NCBI RefSeq assembly: GCF_021648855.1
Contig: NZ_JAKJHX010000050.1
Coordinates: forward strand, 1,194-34,240
Source: Tychonema litorale BBK16
GTDB taxonomy: Bacteria; Cyanobacteriota; Cyanobacteriia; Cyanobacteriales; Microcoleaceae
Direction: 5' to 3'
DNA: 33,047 nucleotides
The notes beneath the pieces are model-generated. The model ran no database searches. It was not told the DNA's origin and was given only the letters and a program-made list of their open reading frames with translations. Every line of letters begins with the position of its first letter. The stretch's first letter is position 1. Position numbers and translations under genes: made by a program. Below, one piece after another: positions 14,925 to 24,923 of the stretch.

Positions 14925-16337
14925 GTGAGCAAATCTAATTTTCCGATCCTGAACACGAAACCAGTAAACCCTTGCCAGCAAGGTCAACTGATTGAAATAG
15001 ACATTACCGACTTAGCAGACACCGGCGACGGCATTGGTCGTTTTGAGCAGTTGGTAGTGTTTGTACCTGATACAGTTCCAGGCGATCGAGTTGCTGTCCG
15101 CCTCCAGCAAGTCAAATCCACCTATGCTACAGCCAAGCTGGAGACACTGATCAAAATTTCGGAACACCGCATCCGACCCAACTGCATTGTCGCCGACAAG
15201 TGTGGCGGCTGTCAGTGGCAACACGTAGATTATGACTATCAGCTTAAAACCAAGCAAAATCAAGTCATTCAAGCCTTAGAAAGAATTGGCGGATTTAGTG
15301 ATTTACCCTGCGATGAAATTTTAGCCGGAAAAATCGATAATTTCCCCCAATTTTTGGGATACCGCAACAAAGCAACCTATCCTTTAGCCAGATCTGCGGC
15401 AGGTCAAATTCAAGCTGGTTACTATCAAAAAGGCACTCACAAATTAGTCAACCTAAATCAGTGTCCAGTCCAAGATCCGCGCCTCGATCCTTTATTAAAA
15501 GAGGTCAAGGAAGACATTCATTGGATGAAGTGGCCAGTCTACGATGAAAAGGAACATACAGGAGAAGTGCGTCACTTATCCTTGCGAATCGGACGCAGAA
15601 CCGGAGAGATATTACTAACTTTAATTGCTCGAACTGGAGATTTGCCGGGACTGGAAACGCAAGCATCTGATTGGTTAAAAAGCTATCCTAAACTTGCGGG
15701 TGTTTGCTTGAATATTAATTCTGAGAAAACCAATGTAATTTTTGGTTCAGAAACTCGCTGCATTGCTGGTCGTCCTTATTTACGAGAAGAATTTGCTGGT
15801 TTGGAGTTTCAGCTAAGGGCGGATACTTTTTTCCAGGTGAATACAGAGGCGGCTGAGGGTTTGTTGCAGGTGATTGCGACAGAATTGAATTTGCAAGGAA
15901 ATGAAGTTTTAGTTGATGCTTATTGCGGAATTGGTACTTTTACTTTGCCACTGGCGAAACAAGTGCAAATAGCGATCGGTTTGGAAGTGCAACCAGAGGC
16001 GATCGCCCAAGCTGAGTTAAATGCTCGGTTAAATGACTTGACAAATGTGACATTTCATGTGGGAACTGTGGAAAAATTACTGCCACAGTTAGGGGTGAAG
16101 CCGGATATTGTATTGCTAGATCCGCCACGCAAAGGTTGCGATCGCACGGTTTTGGAAACTATTAAGGAAATGCAACCAAATCGGATTGTTTATGTTAGCT
16201 GCAAACCAGCTACTTTAGCTCGCGACTTGAAATTCTTGTGCGAAAATGGGGATTATAAATTAGTGCGGTTGCAGCCTGCTGATTTCTTTCCTCAGACTTC
16301 TCATGTTGAGTGTGTGGCTTTTTTGGTAAAGCAATGA
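14925..16337 (+). CDS. rlmD: 23S rRNA (uracil-5-)-methyltransferase RlmD/RumA type
   Basis: This 470-residue enzyme methylates C5 of a uracil in 23S rRNA (U1939 in E. coli numbering for RlmD). An N-terminal TRAM domain (about residues 18-78, with GDGIGRF and VPGDRV) is followed by an iron-sulphur site, C87-x5-C93-x2-C96 and C180, in the spacing of E. coli RumA. The SAM fold contains FQVN (303-306), DAYCGIGTF (331-339) and DPPRKG (399-404). C426 in YVSCKPAT is the catalytic nucleophile and E462 near the end is the general base. The start is GTG at 14925, the only sensible start for the TRAM domain. The related RlmCD or RlmC specificity cannot be excluded without alignment. Confidence 0.93.
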   Translation: MSKSNFPILNTKPVNPCQQGQLIEIDITDLADTGDGIGRFEQLVVFVPDTVPGDRVAVRLQQVKSTYATAKLETLIKISEHRIRPNCIVADKCGGCQWQHVDYDYQLKTKQNQVIQALERIGGFSDLPCDEILAGKIDNFPQFLGYRNKATYPLARSAAGQIQAGYYQKGTHKLVNLNQCPVQDPRLDPLLKEVKEDIHWMKWPVYDEKEHTGEVRHLSLRIGRRTGEILLTLIARTGDLPGLETQASDWLKSYPKLAGVCLNINSEKTNVIFGSETRCIAGRPYLREEFAGLEFQLRADTFFQVNTEAAEGLLQVIATELNLQGNEVLVDAYCGIGTFTLPLAKQVQIAIGLEVQPEAIAQAELNARLNDLTNVTFHVGTVEKLLPQLGVKPDIVLLDPPRKGCDRTVLETIKEMQPNRIVYVSCKPATLARDLKFLCENGDYKLVRLQPADFFPQTSHVECVAFLVKQ

Positions 16338-16368
16338 TATCAATTCCGGTTATACCGGAATGATATAG

Positions 16369-16434
16369 AGGAGACTGCACGTGCCGTGTCTCTACGCCAG
16401 ATTAATTGTAGGGATACGGCACGTGCAGTCTCCT
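16369..16434. repeat. Inverted repeat of the dispersed palindrome family
   Basis: Two 26-base arms (16369-16394 and 16409-16434; AGGAGACTGCACGTGCCGT and its complement) pair with two mismatches around 14 bases. A smaller hairpin (about 16337-16366, TTCCGGT/ACCGGAA) overlaps the rlmD stop region. Together they may act as a transcription end, but there is no T run. Confidence 0.7.
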
Positions 16435-16474
16435 AATTTATCATCTACTTAACTTAACCAATTTGATCTGATAT

Positions 16475-16607
16475 CAATAAGCTGTTACGCATTTAAAATG
16501 GTATTGTAGGGTGCGTCAGTTTTAAGGCGTTTCCCATGTATAGTCAGTGTTCTAGCTGACGCACCCTACGTAGATAGTTAGTGGTTTAAATGCGTAACAG
16601 CTTATTG
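16475..16607. repeat. MITE-like element with perfect 23-bp terminal inverted repeats
   Basis: The ends CAATAAGCTGTTACGCATTT... (16475-16497) and its exact complement (16585-16607) enclose a second perfect 14-bp inverted pair, GTAGGGTGCGTCAG/CTGACGCACCCTAC. The trinucleotide TAT flanks both ends (16472-16474 and 16608-16610) and may be a target duplication. There is no gene inside. Its right arm overlaps the end of the GUN4 gene. Confidence 0.8.
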
Positions 16608-17159
16608 TATATTAGGGTTCAAAAGTCTCAATCCGATCGCCTCAAAAACCACTCCCCCCAAACCGGCCATAACCGCACACTGCTTTTCAAAAGACTCAGA
16701 CTCGATTTCTGTACCGAAAAAACCCACAAATAACGCGACAACTGGAAGGTGGGCTTGTGGTGCTTTTTCGGAAAAATTGAGATCGCTATATTGAAATTTT
16801 TCGCCTTTCTTTGCCCAGTTTACCATATAACGAAACGTCTGCCAAACTTCGTTTTCATCTTCACTGTGTTCTCTCACATTTTCATAGATAAGCTTCTGTA
16901 CGCTAAAACCGAAGCGACCGTTGGAATATTTTACCCAAAGTTGGTCAATGGTATGCAAGTCCTCGTAGGGAAATCCTTCAATACTTTCTCTATGCAGCCA
17001 CCCTTTTTCTTCTCGTTTCGCTCCCCGCAGCATCAATCTAGCGGTTTCCTGATCCGCCTCTTGCCACTTTTTGGATGCTAATAGATTCTGCAAATTTCTA
17101 TAGTCCATACCTAGTGCTGAAACTAACTTTACTTCACTATCTTCGGTTTTTAACATCAC
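16602..17159 (-). CDS. GUN4 domain-containing protein
   Basis: This 185-residue protein contains a GUN4 domain (about residues 15-145), with YRNLQNLLASKKWQEADQ, TARLMLRGA, the signature DLHTIDQLWVKYSNGRFGFS and APQAHLP. GUN4 domains bind porphyrins such as protoporphyrin IX and its magnesium form; the canonical Gun4 stimulates magnesium chelatase in chlorophyll synthesis, whereas many cyanobacterial GUN4-domain paralogues have other, often unknown roles. The tail after the domain (EKQCAVMAGLGGVVFEAIGL) is not part of canonical Gun4, so I treat this as a paralogue. The last codon and the stop lie in the right arm of the repeat element at 16475-16607, so the original C-terminus may have been altered. 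Confidence 0.88.
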   Translation of the reverse strand: MMLKTEDSEVKLVSALGMDYRNLQNLLASKKWQEADQETARLMLRGAKREEKGWLHRESIEGFPYEDLHTIDQLWVKYSNGRFGFSVQKLIYENVREHSEDENEVWQTFRYMVNWAKKGEKFQYSDLNFSEKAPQAHLPVVALFVGFFGTEIESESFEKQCAVMAGLGGVVFEAIGLRLLNPNIQ

Positions 17160-17385
17160 TAGATCCTACCTTTATTGAATAATTGAGGGCTATTTTGCCA
17201 GATTGAATCTATCATTTCAACAGATGAGTTATTTCCTCAGACGGACTTTACTAGCGATTGGTTCCGTGCGATCGGATTATTGGAAAAGTGATTGTGCATT
17301 TACTTTTCTTCTGTTGCCTTTGTGAATACTGTAGACCCAGCCGGGGTCAATTCCCATCTATCGTGAGGTGAATTTTTTTCTATAC

Positions 17386-19413
17386 TTATGGTTGGATGAA
17401 AACACCGATCGCATTATGAACCCTCGCAGCAGTTGACAAAGGTCGATCGAGCAAACTACCTCCCAAATACAAACTCGTCGAACTTCCCCCATCCAAGTTC
17501 AAAGCTTCCACAGCACCCATTTGCTGCAATATCTGCGCCAGTTCGGCAAAATTTGGCCCCGAACCCCCGGCGCGATTGTGCACGGCTACAATCAGCAAAT
17601 TCCCCGCAGCAGTTCGCCCGATCGCACTTCTAATTGCTGTCTGTCTCACATAGGCATCGCTAAACCCTTCCGCCTTGGCATCCAGCATAACTCGACTATT
17701 TTGGAGTAACACTGGCCCGCCACCTAAAATGTAAGGAAAACTACTGAAATCTGCCGGAATTGTGTTAGTATCTAGGCGCAATAAAGTGCCTGGTGTCAGT
17801 TGGGTTGCAACGGATAAATTGGAACGCAATGCTAAAATATAACCGTTGGCTGGAATCGGAAAAGCTGTTTTTCCAGCGACATCAGAGGGAACTTGGCTGA
17901 TAATGCGATTGTCTACAACAGTCACAACTATTTCATTGTCGGAAAACGGGGTGTAAGTCGTTCCCCAATCGGGATTGTAGCGGCCGATTCCCGATTGCAC
18001 GTAGGCACTATTGAGATGAGAAATCGGTAAACGTTGATTTGTGGGAGTTATCACAGTTTCTTGTAAGCTTAAACGGGCGATCGCAAATTCACCTCGATCG
18101 TTCCAGCCGATCGCGCCTCGGTTCAATATGGGCCCAGAAAGCCATTTGCTATCACGCCGAATTGCTCCTAATGCTAACCGATTTATCCGATTAAAAAAAC
18201 CCGCATTAATCGCAGCCGCCGTTCCCGAAAGTTCCGCTGTTTGTAATAGCGGTGCAGTGCCTTTGTCTGTGGGCGGATTGCTCAAAATTGGTCGAACTTT
18301 GACACCAGTTTGGCGCGGATTCACCTCTAAGGAAATTACAGGAAAACGTGCTGTTCCAATATTTTGATACTGTTGTCGCCAGCGGATTCCCCGCGCCCAA
18401 ACAATATCTTTTTCGACTAGGGAATCTGGCCTGATGTCGATGACTAATCGATTGGGATTTCCCAGACTCAAAACTTGGGGCCGCCAACCTAAAGGGATTT
18501 TGACTTTGACTCTGGTTTGATTTCCCGCAGGTTCTATTTTTAGTGATAGTAATTGTTTGCTAGTTGGAAAAGCGCGCTGAATTATGGCGGGTGGAATTTT
18601 GGCATCGATCGCGATCGACCATTCTTGACCAGTTATTGTCGCTGCGGGCACTACCGGAATCGGGAAGGCGGGTTTGGTCGGGTCGTCTGGTGTTTCGAGG
18701 TTTTGCGTCGAGAGAGTTCTAGCTTGAGGAATAGCGGGTTTTGTAGGGTCGTCTGTGGGTGTGGGAGATGGGCTGGGTGTATCGACAATGTTAACTTGCC
18801 ACGGGGCGCTGCGATCGAGATCGAGGACAATGCGATCGCCCCATTCTCTCTGGGCTTGCCGAATTCCGGTAACATTGGCTGGGGGAGATGTGATTCTCAA
18901 AGTATTTCCATCGGCTGATATCTGCCAACCGCTAAGTCTGGCAAAATCAGTCACATCTAAGTAGCGATACTGGCCCTGCGATCGGGCTGTTATACTTTGA
19001 GTCTCCGTTAGAGATACCGAAAACCACTGTACGGGCTGTTTGGTATTGTCTGCTGTATTGAGCAAATCTACTCCGGCAGATTGCATTAACCCAATATCGG
19101 CAATCCAGGTTCGGATGTTGGCAGAATTGGTGTTTGCTGGCTGTTGAGTCCAAGCTAGGGGAATGATGCGGCCGTTGAGAGAGATTTGGCGGCCGCTTTT
19201 GATTGTGGCTGCGGGTGGTAGGGATTGAGTCAAAAACCGATAGTCCGCCAGGGAATTCATTCCCGGTTGGGCTGTGGAAGCATCAATCAGCCCCGTCATC
19301 TCGGACTCTTGTGCTTTCCCAGGAAGATGCCAAACTAAGGTCAGGACGATCGCCAATACTGGCAAAATAGAGACTGAGGATATCGAAGCGCGATCGGACA
19401 ACTTACTTTTCAC
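17386..19413 (-). CDS. Secreted phosphodiester glycosidase family protein with AMIN-like domains
   Basis: This 675-residue protein has an N-terminal signal sequence (VSILPVLAIVLTLVWHLPGKAQ) and so acts in the periplasm or at the surface. The middle contains AMIN-like beta-rich segments, about residues 180-215 (GIRQAQREWGDRIVLDLDRS) and 260-335 (VKVKIPLGWRPQVLSLGNPN), of the type that targets proteins to the cell wall. A Pro/Thr-rich linker with two copies of DDPTKPA lies between them. The C-terminal 270 residues match the phosphodiester glycosidase (NAGPA/DUF2233) family: AAINAGFFNR, YILGGGPVLL, RSAIGRTAAGNLLIVAVHN and ALNLDGGSSTSLYLGG. The likely role is hydrolysis of a sugar-phosphodiester in the envelope. 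The start is GTG at 19413. Confidence 0.9.
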   Translation of the reverse strand: MKSKLSDRASISSVSILPVLAIVLTLVWHLPGKAQESEMTGLIDASTAQPGMNSLADYRFLTQSLPPAATIKSGRQISLNGRIIPLAWTQQPANTNSANIRTWIADIGLMQSAGVDLLNTADNTKQPVQWFSVSLTETQSITARSQGQYRYLDVTDFARLSGWQISADGNTLRITSPPANVTGIRQAQREWGDRIVLDLDRSAPWQVNIVDTPSPSPTPTDDPTKPAIPQARTLSTQNLETPDDPTKPAFPIPVVPAATITGQEWSIAIDAKIPPAIIQRAFPTSKQLLSLKIEPAGNQTRVKVKIPLGWRPQVLSLGNPNRLVIDIRPDSLVEKDIVWARGIRWRQQYQNIGTARFPVISLEVNPRQTGVKVRPILSNPPTDKGTAPLLQTAELSGTAAAINAGFFNRINRLALGAIRRDSKWLSGPILNRGAIGWNDRGEFAIARLSLQETVITPTNQRLPISHLNSAYVQSGIGRYNPDWGTTYTPFSDNEIVVTVVDNRIISQVPSDVAGKTAFPIPANGYILALRSNLSVATQLTPGTLLRLDTNTIPADFSSFPYILGGGPVLLQNSRVMLDAKAEGFSDAYVRQTAIRSAIGRTAAGNLLIVAVHNRAGGSGPNFAELAQILQQMGAVEALNLDGGSSTSLYLGGSLLDRPLSTAARVHNAIGVFIQP

Positions 19414-20142
19414 TACTTACAACCTATAACTGCGCGGGGCGGGTGTTGGGCAACACTTGTCTGTTTGAGACAGTGTTTCAGTGCAAAACCCGCCTTTAAC
19501 TATAGCTGTTCTCAAGCGTGGTGAGGTATGCCCTATGCCCCAGACCCTATTTTAAATTTTATTGATAAACTGGATATCTACCGGCTGGGAATTGGGGGCA
19601 TAATAAGAAGACCGAGTTTTGCCGATCGACCGCGCGACGATACCGCACCTATCTGCGTTAGCAAAATTAAGTTAAAGTCTATAATCTATCTGTGTTCGCC
19701 CCAAGGGAGATCGGGCGAATTCAGGAATAAAAAACTCGAAAAATTCGATTCCCCGCAATTTACACAGTTGCAAGGTGAGAGTTTTTTCAAGAATAACTGC
19801 TTCAGGATTTACGCACGAGTAACCAAAAACCGCGTTTCTGCCTGAATATTTGTCGAAAAAATCGATTATTTTTGGGAGAAACTTGGTTCTTTGACCTTAG
19901 TCCTATGCTTCCTAAAATGATCGTATTCTAGGAGACATCTCCGAAGCTATTCGATCGAGATAATTTTAGGATCTCCAAACAGGGTAAATGGCCGGGTATC
20001 TGCCAGCATCAACGTCAATCTTTGTCAAACCTGCTTTTTCTTTGCTGTTTGAGGAGTTACCGTTTTTTCACCGCTGGACAGCTCTCTTTCCAAAGCATAT
20101 CAACCGTACAACAATCACACACAGTATTAGTATTCAATCAAC
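19414..20142. other. Long leader region upstream of glsF
   Basis: This 729-base region has no convincing gene; the short open frames in it lack any family feature. It must contain the divergent promoters of the glycosidase and glsF. A hairpin-forming pair TTCGCCC/GGGCGAA lies at about 19695-19720. I looked for an NtcA site (GTA-N8-TAC) and for the glutamine-riboswitch core and found neither by eye. Confidence 0.5.
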
Positions 20143-23100
20143 ATGGTTAACACGAGCAATCAAAATCAAAATCAGGGTCATCGAGGAATTCCTTATGCTG
20201 GCCAAAGCTGGTTAATCGAAGAAAGAGACGCCTGCGGTGTTGGCTTTATTGCCAATCAAAACGGTGCAGCTACTCACTCCATTATCGAAAAAGCTCTCCC
20301 AGCCTTAACCTGTCTGGAACACCGTGGCGGTTGTAGCGCTGACCAAGATTCCGGTGATGGTGCTGGTTTGATGACGGCAATTCCTTGGGAATTGTTGCAC
20401 TCTTGGTTTGCAGAAAAGGGAATTGTGCCTCCCGCCCAGGAAAACTGTGGCTTGGGAATGCTGTTTTTGTCTCAAGATGAACAGCAAGCAACTATAGCGC
20501 GGCAGGTGGTTGAGGAAATGCTGCTAAAACGCGGATTGACTCTGCTGGGATGGCGCAAGGTTCCTGTGGATGCGTCAGTTTTGGGGCCGCAAGCGCGAGA
20601 AAATCAACCTCAAATCGAACAAGTAATTGTCACTTCACCAGACTTACAGGGCGATGAACTCGATCGCCAGTTGTTTCTAGCCCGTCGTTCGATCGGACAC
20701 GCGCTGTCAAATCGCCCCGAATTCACTCGCCAAGACTTTTATAGTTGCTCTTTTTCCTGCCGCACGATCGTATACAAAGGCATGGTGCGATCGGCTGTAC
20801 TGGGAGAATTTTACCTCGATCTGAAAAATCCGGCTTACAAAAGCGCTTTTGCGGTCTATCACCGACGCTTCAGCACTAACACCATGCCTCGCTGGCACCT
20901 AGCTCAACCGATGCGTTTGCTAGGGCACAACGGCGAAATTAACACGCTGTTGGGCAATATTACCTGGATGAGGGCACGACAAGCGAATTTAGCTCATCCA
21001 AATTGGACTCAAGCTGATATTGACACCTTCAACCCCATTGTCAACTCCGAAAGCAGCGATTCGGCAAACTTGGACAATGTGATGGAATTGCTGGTACACT
21101 CCGGCCGTTCTCCCCTGGAATCTCTGACAATTCTAGTACCCGAAGCCTACAAAAATCAGCCAGATTTGGCATCATATCCCGAAATTGTCGATTTTTACGA
21201 ATACTACAGCGGGATGCAAGAACCTTGGGATGGCCCGGCTTTGCTGGTGTTTAGCGATGGGAAACAAGTAGGTGCTACCCTCGATCGCAACGGTTTACGC
21301 CCCGCCCGCTATTGCATTACCAAAGACGGTATGGTAATCGTCGCTTCCGAAGCTGGTGTTGTCGATATTCCCGAAGTCGATATTATCGAAAAAGGCCGTT
21401 TGGGACCTGGACAAATGATCGCAGTCGATTTGCAAACCCAAGAAATTCTCAAAAACTGGCAACTCAAACAGCGGATTGCGAAGCGACATCCCTACGGTGA
21501 ATGGTTGAAACAACACCGCGAAACCTTGGAACCCCAACCTTTTGCCGAAACCGCAACCCTCGACGCGCAAACGCTGTTAGCAACCCAAACTGCTTTTGGC
21601 TACACCGCCGAAGATTTGGATATGGTAATTGTCGAGATGGCAAGTTCGGGGAAAGAACCGACTTTCTGCATGGGAGATGATATTCCCTTGGCTGTATTGT
21701 CAGAAAAGCCTCAGTTGCTGTACAACTATTTCAAACAACGGTTTGCTCAAGTCACAAATCCGCCGATCGACCCCCTGCGCGAGGGGATGGTGATGTCTCT
21801 GACGGTAAATATCGGACTGCGAGGCAATTTGCTGCAAGCATTACCGGAAAATGCCAAGCTAATTAAAATAGATTCTCCGATACTCAATGACGGTGAATTG
21901 GGTTTCTTGAAAGAACAAAAGTCTTTCCCCGCAAAGGTTTTGTCAACGATTTACCACATCGTGGCAGGCCCGGAAGGGTTGAAGGATGCCGTAAATCGAC
22001 TTTGCCAAGAGGCTGCTGATTCGGTGCGATCGGGCGCTAAGATTTTGATTCTGAGCGATCGAACATCTTCGACTACTGGTTTGAGTACAGAATCGACTTA
22101 TATTCCACCTTTTCTGGCAATTGGTGCTGTTCATCACCACTTGATTCAGGAAGGGCTGCGGATGAAAACTTCCCTAGTTGTCGATACCGCCCAATGCTGG
22201 AGCACTCACCATTTTGCTTGTTTGATCGGTTATGGTGCGGCCGCTGTTTGCCCCTATTTAGCACTCGAAAGCGTGCGCGGTTGGTGGGCTGATGCCAAGA
22301 CTCAAAACTTGATGAAACATGGCAAAGTCCCGAATATTACTGTTGCAACGGCTCAAGCTCAATATCGCAAAGCGGTGGAAAATGGGCTGTTGAAGATTAT
22401 GTCGAAAATGGGGATTTCGATGCTGTCTAGCTATCAAGCGGCGCAAATCTTCGAGGCGATCGGCATTGGCGGCGATTTGCTAGATTTAGGCTTCAAAGGC
22501 ACTGTGTCTCGCATCGGTGGTTTGACTGTGGCGGAACTAGCCCACGAGGTGATGTCTTTCCACTCTCAGGCTTTCCCGGAATTGAACGCTAAGAAGCTGG
22601 AAAATTACGGCTTTGTGCAATACCGGCGCGGTGGTGAATATCACATGAATAGCCCGGAAATGGCCAAGGCTTTGCACAAGGCTGTGACTGCGTTTAAGGC
22701 TCAAACTAACAGTAACGGTAACGGGGCAGAACCAAAAATTACACCAATTGGTGACAAAAATTCGGAAACTGCCTACGATCACTACGCGGTTTACAAGAAA
22801 CAGCTTGAAACTCGCCCGGTGACTGCTTTGCGAGATTTGCTCGACTTTGCGAGCGATCGCCCTTCGATTCCGATTGAAGAAGTCGAATCTGTAGCAGACA
22901 TTTTCAAACGCTTCGCCACCGGCGGGATGTCCCTCGGTGCTCTATCCCCGGAAGCCCACGAAACTCTGGCGATCGCGATGAACCGCATCGGCGGCAAATC
23001 CAACTCCGGCGAAGGCGGCGAAGATCCAGTTCGATACAATGTGCTCAAGGATGTCAGCGAGGCTGGTTTATCCCAAACTCTCCCTCACTTGAAGGGTTTG

Positions 23101-24849
23101 CAAAATGGCGATACTGCCTCTTCTTCCATCAAACAGGTAGCTTCCGGGCGTTTCGGCGTGACTCCAGAGTATCTGATGAACGCCAAACAGATCGAAATCA
23201 AAGTTGCCCAAGGTGCGAAACCGGGTGAAGGCGGACAATTGCCGGGGCCGAAAGTCAGTCAGTATATTGCCTTCCTACGCCGATCGAAACCGGGTGTCAC
23301 ATTAATCTCGCCGCCGCCTCACCACGACATCTATTCGATCGAGGATTTGGCGCAGTTGATTTTTGACTTGCATCAAATCAATCCCAAAGCCGGAGTTTCT
23401 GTCAAGCTAGTTTCCGAAGTCGGGATTGGTACTGTCGCCGCCGGCGTTGCAAAAGCCAATGCTGATGTGATTCAAATTTCCGGCCACGACGGCGGTACCG
23501 GTGCATCGCCACTGAGTTCGATCAAGCACGCAGGTTCTCCGTGGGAACTCGGATTGACCGAAGTTCACCGAGTGCTGATGGAGAATAATTTGCGCGATCG
23601 GGTTTTACTCCGCGTTGACGGCGGCTTCAAAAGCGGCTGGGACGTGATTGTCGGTGCTTTGATGGGCGCGGAAGAGTATGGATTCGGCACGGTAGCAATG
23701 ATTGCTGAAGGCTGCATTATGGCTCGCGTTTGCCACATGAATACTTGTCCTGTGGGCGTGACAACCCAGAAGGAAGAGTTGCGGAAGCGTTTCCCTGGTA
23801 CGCCGGAGCACGTTGTCAATTTCTTCTACTTTGTCGCCCAGGAAGTGCAGAGTTTGTTGGCAAAATTGGGTTATAAGTCGATCGCCGATATCATTGGCCG
23901 CGGCGATTTACTAACCATGCGCGCCGGGGTGAAGTTGACGAAAACTCAAGCAATTAACTTGGATTGTTTGATTAAGTTACCCGATACTAAGCACGATCGC
24001 TCTTTCTTGATCCACGGCGACGTACACACCAACGGGCCTGTGTTAGACGACGATTTGCTGGCGGATGCTGAGATTCAAAGTGCGATCGCCAATCAAACCA
24101 GTGTTAGCAAGAGTGTAAAATTGGTGAATACCGATCGCACTGTCGGCGCTAGAATCAGTGGTGCGATCGCCAAGCAATACGGTAACACCGGTTTTACTGG
24201 ACAAATCACCCTCAACTGTAGTGGTACTGCGGGTCAAAGTTTCGGCGCGTTCAACTTACCCGGTATGACTTTGGTACTCCACGGCCAAGCTAACGACTAC
24301 GTTGGTAAGGGAATGCACGGCGGCGAAATTGTCATCAAACCACCCGCTGATGCGACTTATGATGCTTCCGAAAATGCGATCGTTGGTAACACTTGTTTGT
24401 ACGGCGCAACGGGGGGAACTCTGTTGGCGGCGGGTAAAGCGGGCGAACGGTTTGCGGTGCGTAACTCGATGGCGAAAGCAGTCATTGAGGGTGCTGGCGA
24501 TCACTGCTGCGAGTACATGACTGGCGGCGCGATCGTCGTGTTAGGAAAAGTCGGCCGGAACGTCGGCGCTGGAATGACTGGCGGCTTGGGTTATTTCCTC
24601 GATGAAGATGGGACTTTCCCAGCTCATGTCAACGGGGAGATTGTCAAGATGCAGCGCGTTTGTACTGCCGCTGGGGAGGCGCAATTGAAGGAGTTAATTG
24701 AAGCTCAGCGCGATCGGACTAACAGCAAGAAAGCCGAGAAAATCTTAGCAAATTGGGCCGAATATTTGCCGAAATTCTGGCAAGTTGTGCCGCCAAGTGA
24801 AGCAAATTCGCCGGAGGCTTCGGAACAAAAGATCGCTGTGGAAGTGTAA
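20143..24849 (+). CDS. glsF: Ferredoxin-dependent glutamate synthase (Fd-GOGAT)
   Basis: This 1568-residue enzyme makes two glutamates from glutamine and 2-oxoglutarate with electrons from reduced ferredoxin, the second step of the GS-GOGAT ammonium-assimilation pathway. The N-terminal glutaminase begins after a 30-residue propeptide at C31 ([11 protein letters not shown]), the nucleophile. The synthase half has the FMN-binding region with [16 protein letters not shown] and [14 protein letters not shown] and the 3Fe-4S cysteines in [19 protein letters not shown]. The insertion [19 protein letters not shown] before the [12 protein letters not shown] motif is the ferredoxin loop that separates this type from the NADPH enzyme. 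The C-terminal glycine-rich beta-helix ([28 protein letters not shown]) is complete. It stands alone and ends in a terminator. It is also called gltS or gltB in some genomes. Confidence 0.97.
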   Translation: MVNTSNQNQNQGHRGIPYAGQSWLIEERDACGVGFIANQNGAATHSIIEKALPALTCLEHRGGCSADQDSGDGAGLMTAIPWELLHSWFAEKGIVPPAQENCGLGMLFLSQDEQQATIARQVVEEMLLKRGLTLLGWRKVPVDASVLGPQARENQPQIEQVIVTSPDLQGDELDRQLFLARRSIGHALSNRPEFTRQDFYSCSFSCRTIVYKGMVRSAVLGEFYLDLKNPAYKSAFAVYHRRFSTNTMPRWHLAQPMRLLGHNGEINTLLGNITWMRARQANLAHPNWTQADIDTFNPIVNSESSDSANLDNVMELLVHSGRSPLESLTILVPEAYKNQPDLASYPEIVDFYEYYSGMQEPWDGPALLVFSDGKQVGATLDRNGLRPARYCITKDGMVIVASEAGVVDIPEVDIIEKGRLGPGQMIAVDLQTQEILKNWQLKQRIAKRHPYGEWLKQHRETLEPQPFAETATLDAQTLLATQTAFGYTAEDLDMVIVEMASSGKEPTFCMGDDIPLAVLSEKPQLLYNYFKQRFAQVTNPPIDPLREGMVMSLTVNIGLRGNLLQALPENAKLIKIDSPILNDGELGFLKEQKSFPAKVLSTIYHIVAGPEGLKDAVNRLCQEAADSVRSGAKILILSDRTSSTTGLSTESTYIPPFLAIGAVHHHLIQEGLRMKTSLVVDTAQCWSTHHFACLIGYGAAAVCPYLALESVRGWWADAKTQNLMKHGKVPNITVATAQAQYRKAVENGLLKIMSKMGISMLSSYQAAQIFEAIGIGGDLLDLGFKGTVSRIGGLTVAELAHEVMSFHSQAFPELNAKKLENYGFVQYRRGGEYHMNSPEMAKALHKAVTAFKAQTNSNGNGAEPKITPIGDKNSETAYDHYAVYKKQLETRPVTALRDLLDFASDRPSIPIEEVESVADIFKRFATGGMSLGALSPEAHETLAIAMNRIGGKSNSGEGGEDPVRYNVLKDVSEAGLSQTLPHLKGLQNGDTASSSIKQVASGRFGVTPEYLMNAKQIEIKVAQGAKPGEGGQLPGPKVSQYIAFLRRSKPGVTLISPPPHHDIYSIEDLAQLIFDLHQINPKAGVSVKLVSEVGIGTVAAGVAKANADVIQISGHDGGTGASPLSSIKHAGSPWELGLTEVHRVLMENNLRDRVLLRVDGGFKSGWDVIVGALMGAEEYGFGTVAMIAEGCIMARVCHMNTCPVGVTTQKEELRKRFPGTPEHVVNFFYFVAQEVQSLLAKLGYKSIADIIGRGDLLTMRAGVKLTKTQAINLDCLIKLPDTKHDRSFLIHGDVHTNGPVLDDDLLADAEIQSAIANQTSVSKSVKLVNTDRTVGARISGAIAKQYGNTGFTGQITLNCSGTAGQSFGAFNLPGMTLVLHGQANDYVGKGMHGGEIVIKPPADATYDASENAIVGNTCLYGATGGTLLAAGKAGERFAVRNSMAKAVIEGAGDHCCEYMTGGAIVVLGKVGRNVGAGMTGGLGYFLDEDGTFPAHVNGEIVKMQRVCTAAGEAQLKELIEAQRDRTNSKKAEKILANWAEYLPKFWQVVPPSEANSPEASEQKIAVEV

Positions 24850-24876
24850 TTTTGCAGTTGGTTAAATAGATAGATG

Positions 24877-24903
24877 AGGGGCGACGCGAGTTGCCCCTTT
24901 TTT
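24877..24903 (+). terminator. Terminator of glsF
   Basis: AGGGGC (24877-24882) pairs with GCCCCT (24893-24898) around a 10-base loop and is followed by a T run. It lies 27 bases after the glsF stop, between convergent genes. Confidence 0.8.
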
Positions 24904-24923
24904 AATGAATCTTAGTGCTAAGC

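Noticed and set aside
16602..17159. Canonical Gun4 (magnesium chelatase regulator)
   Set aside because: The domain is right, but the C-terminal extension after the domain and the isolated setting suggest a paralogue, so no gene symbol was given.
18553..18918. 121-codon plus-strand frame within the glycosidase gene
   Set aside because: It is antisense to a well-supported gene, and its composition reflects the opposite strand's codons.
19528..19845. 105-codon open frame upstream of glsF
   Set aside because: No family feature, no good ribosome-binding site, odd composition and low hydrophobic pattern; it looks like chance.
19985..20142. NtcA site before glsF
   Set aside because: No GTA-N8-TAC match was found by eye, only half-sites.
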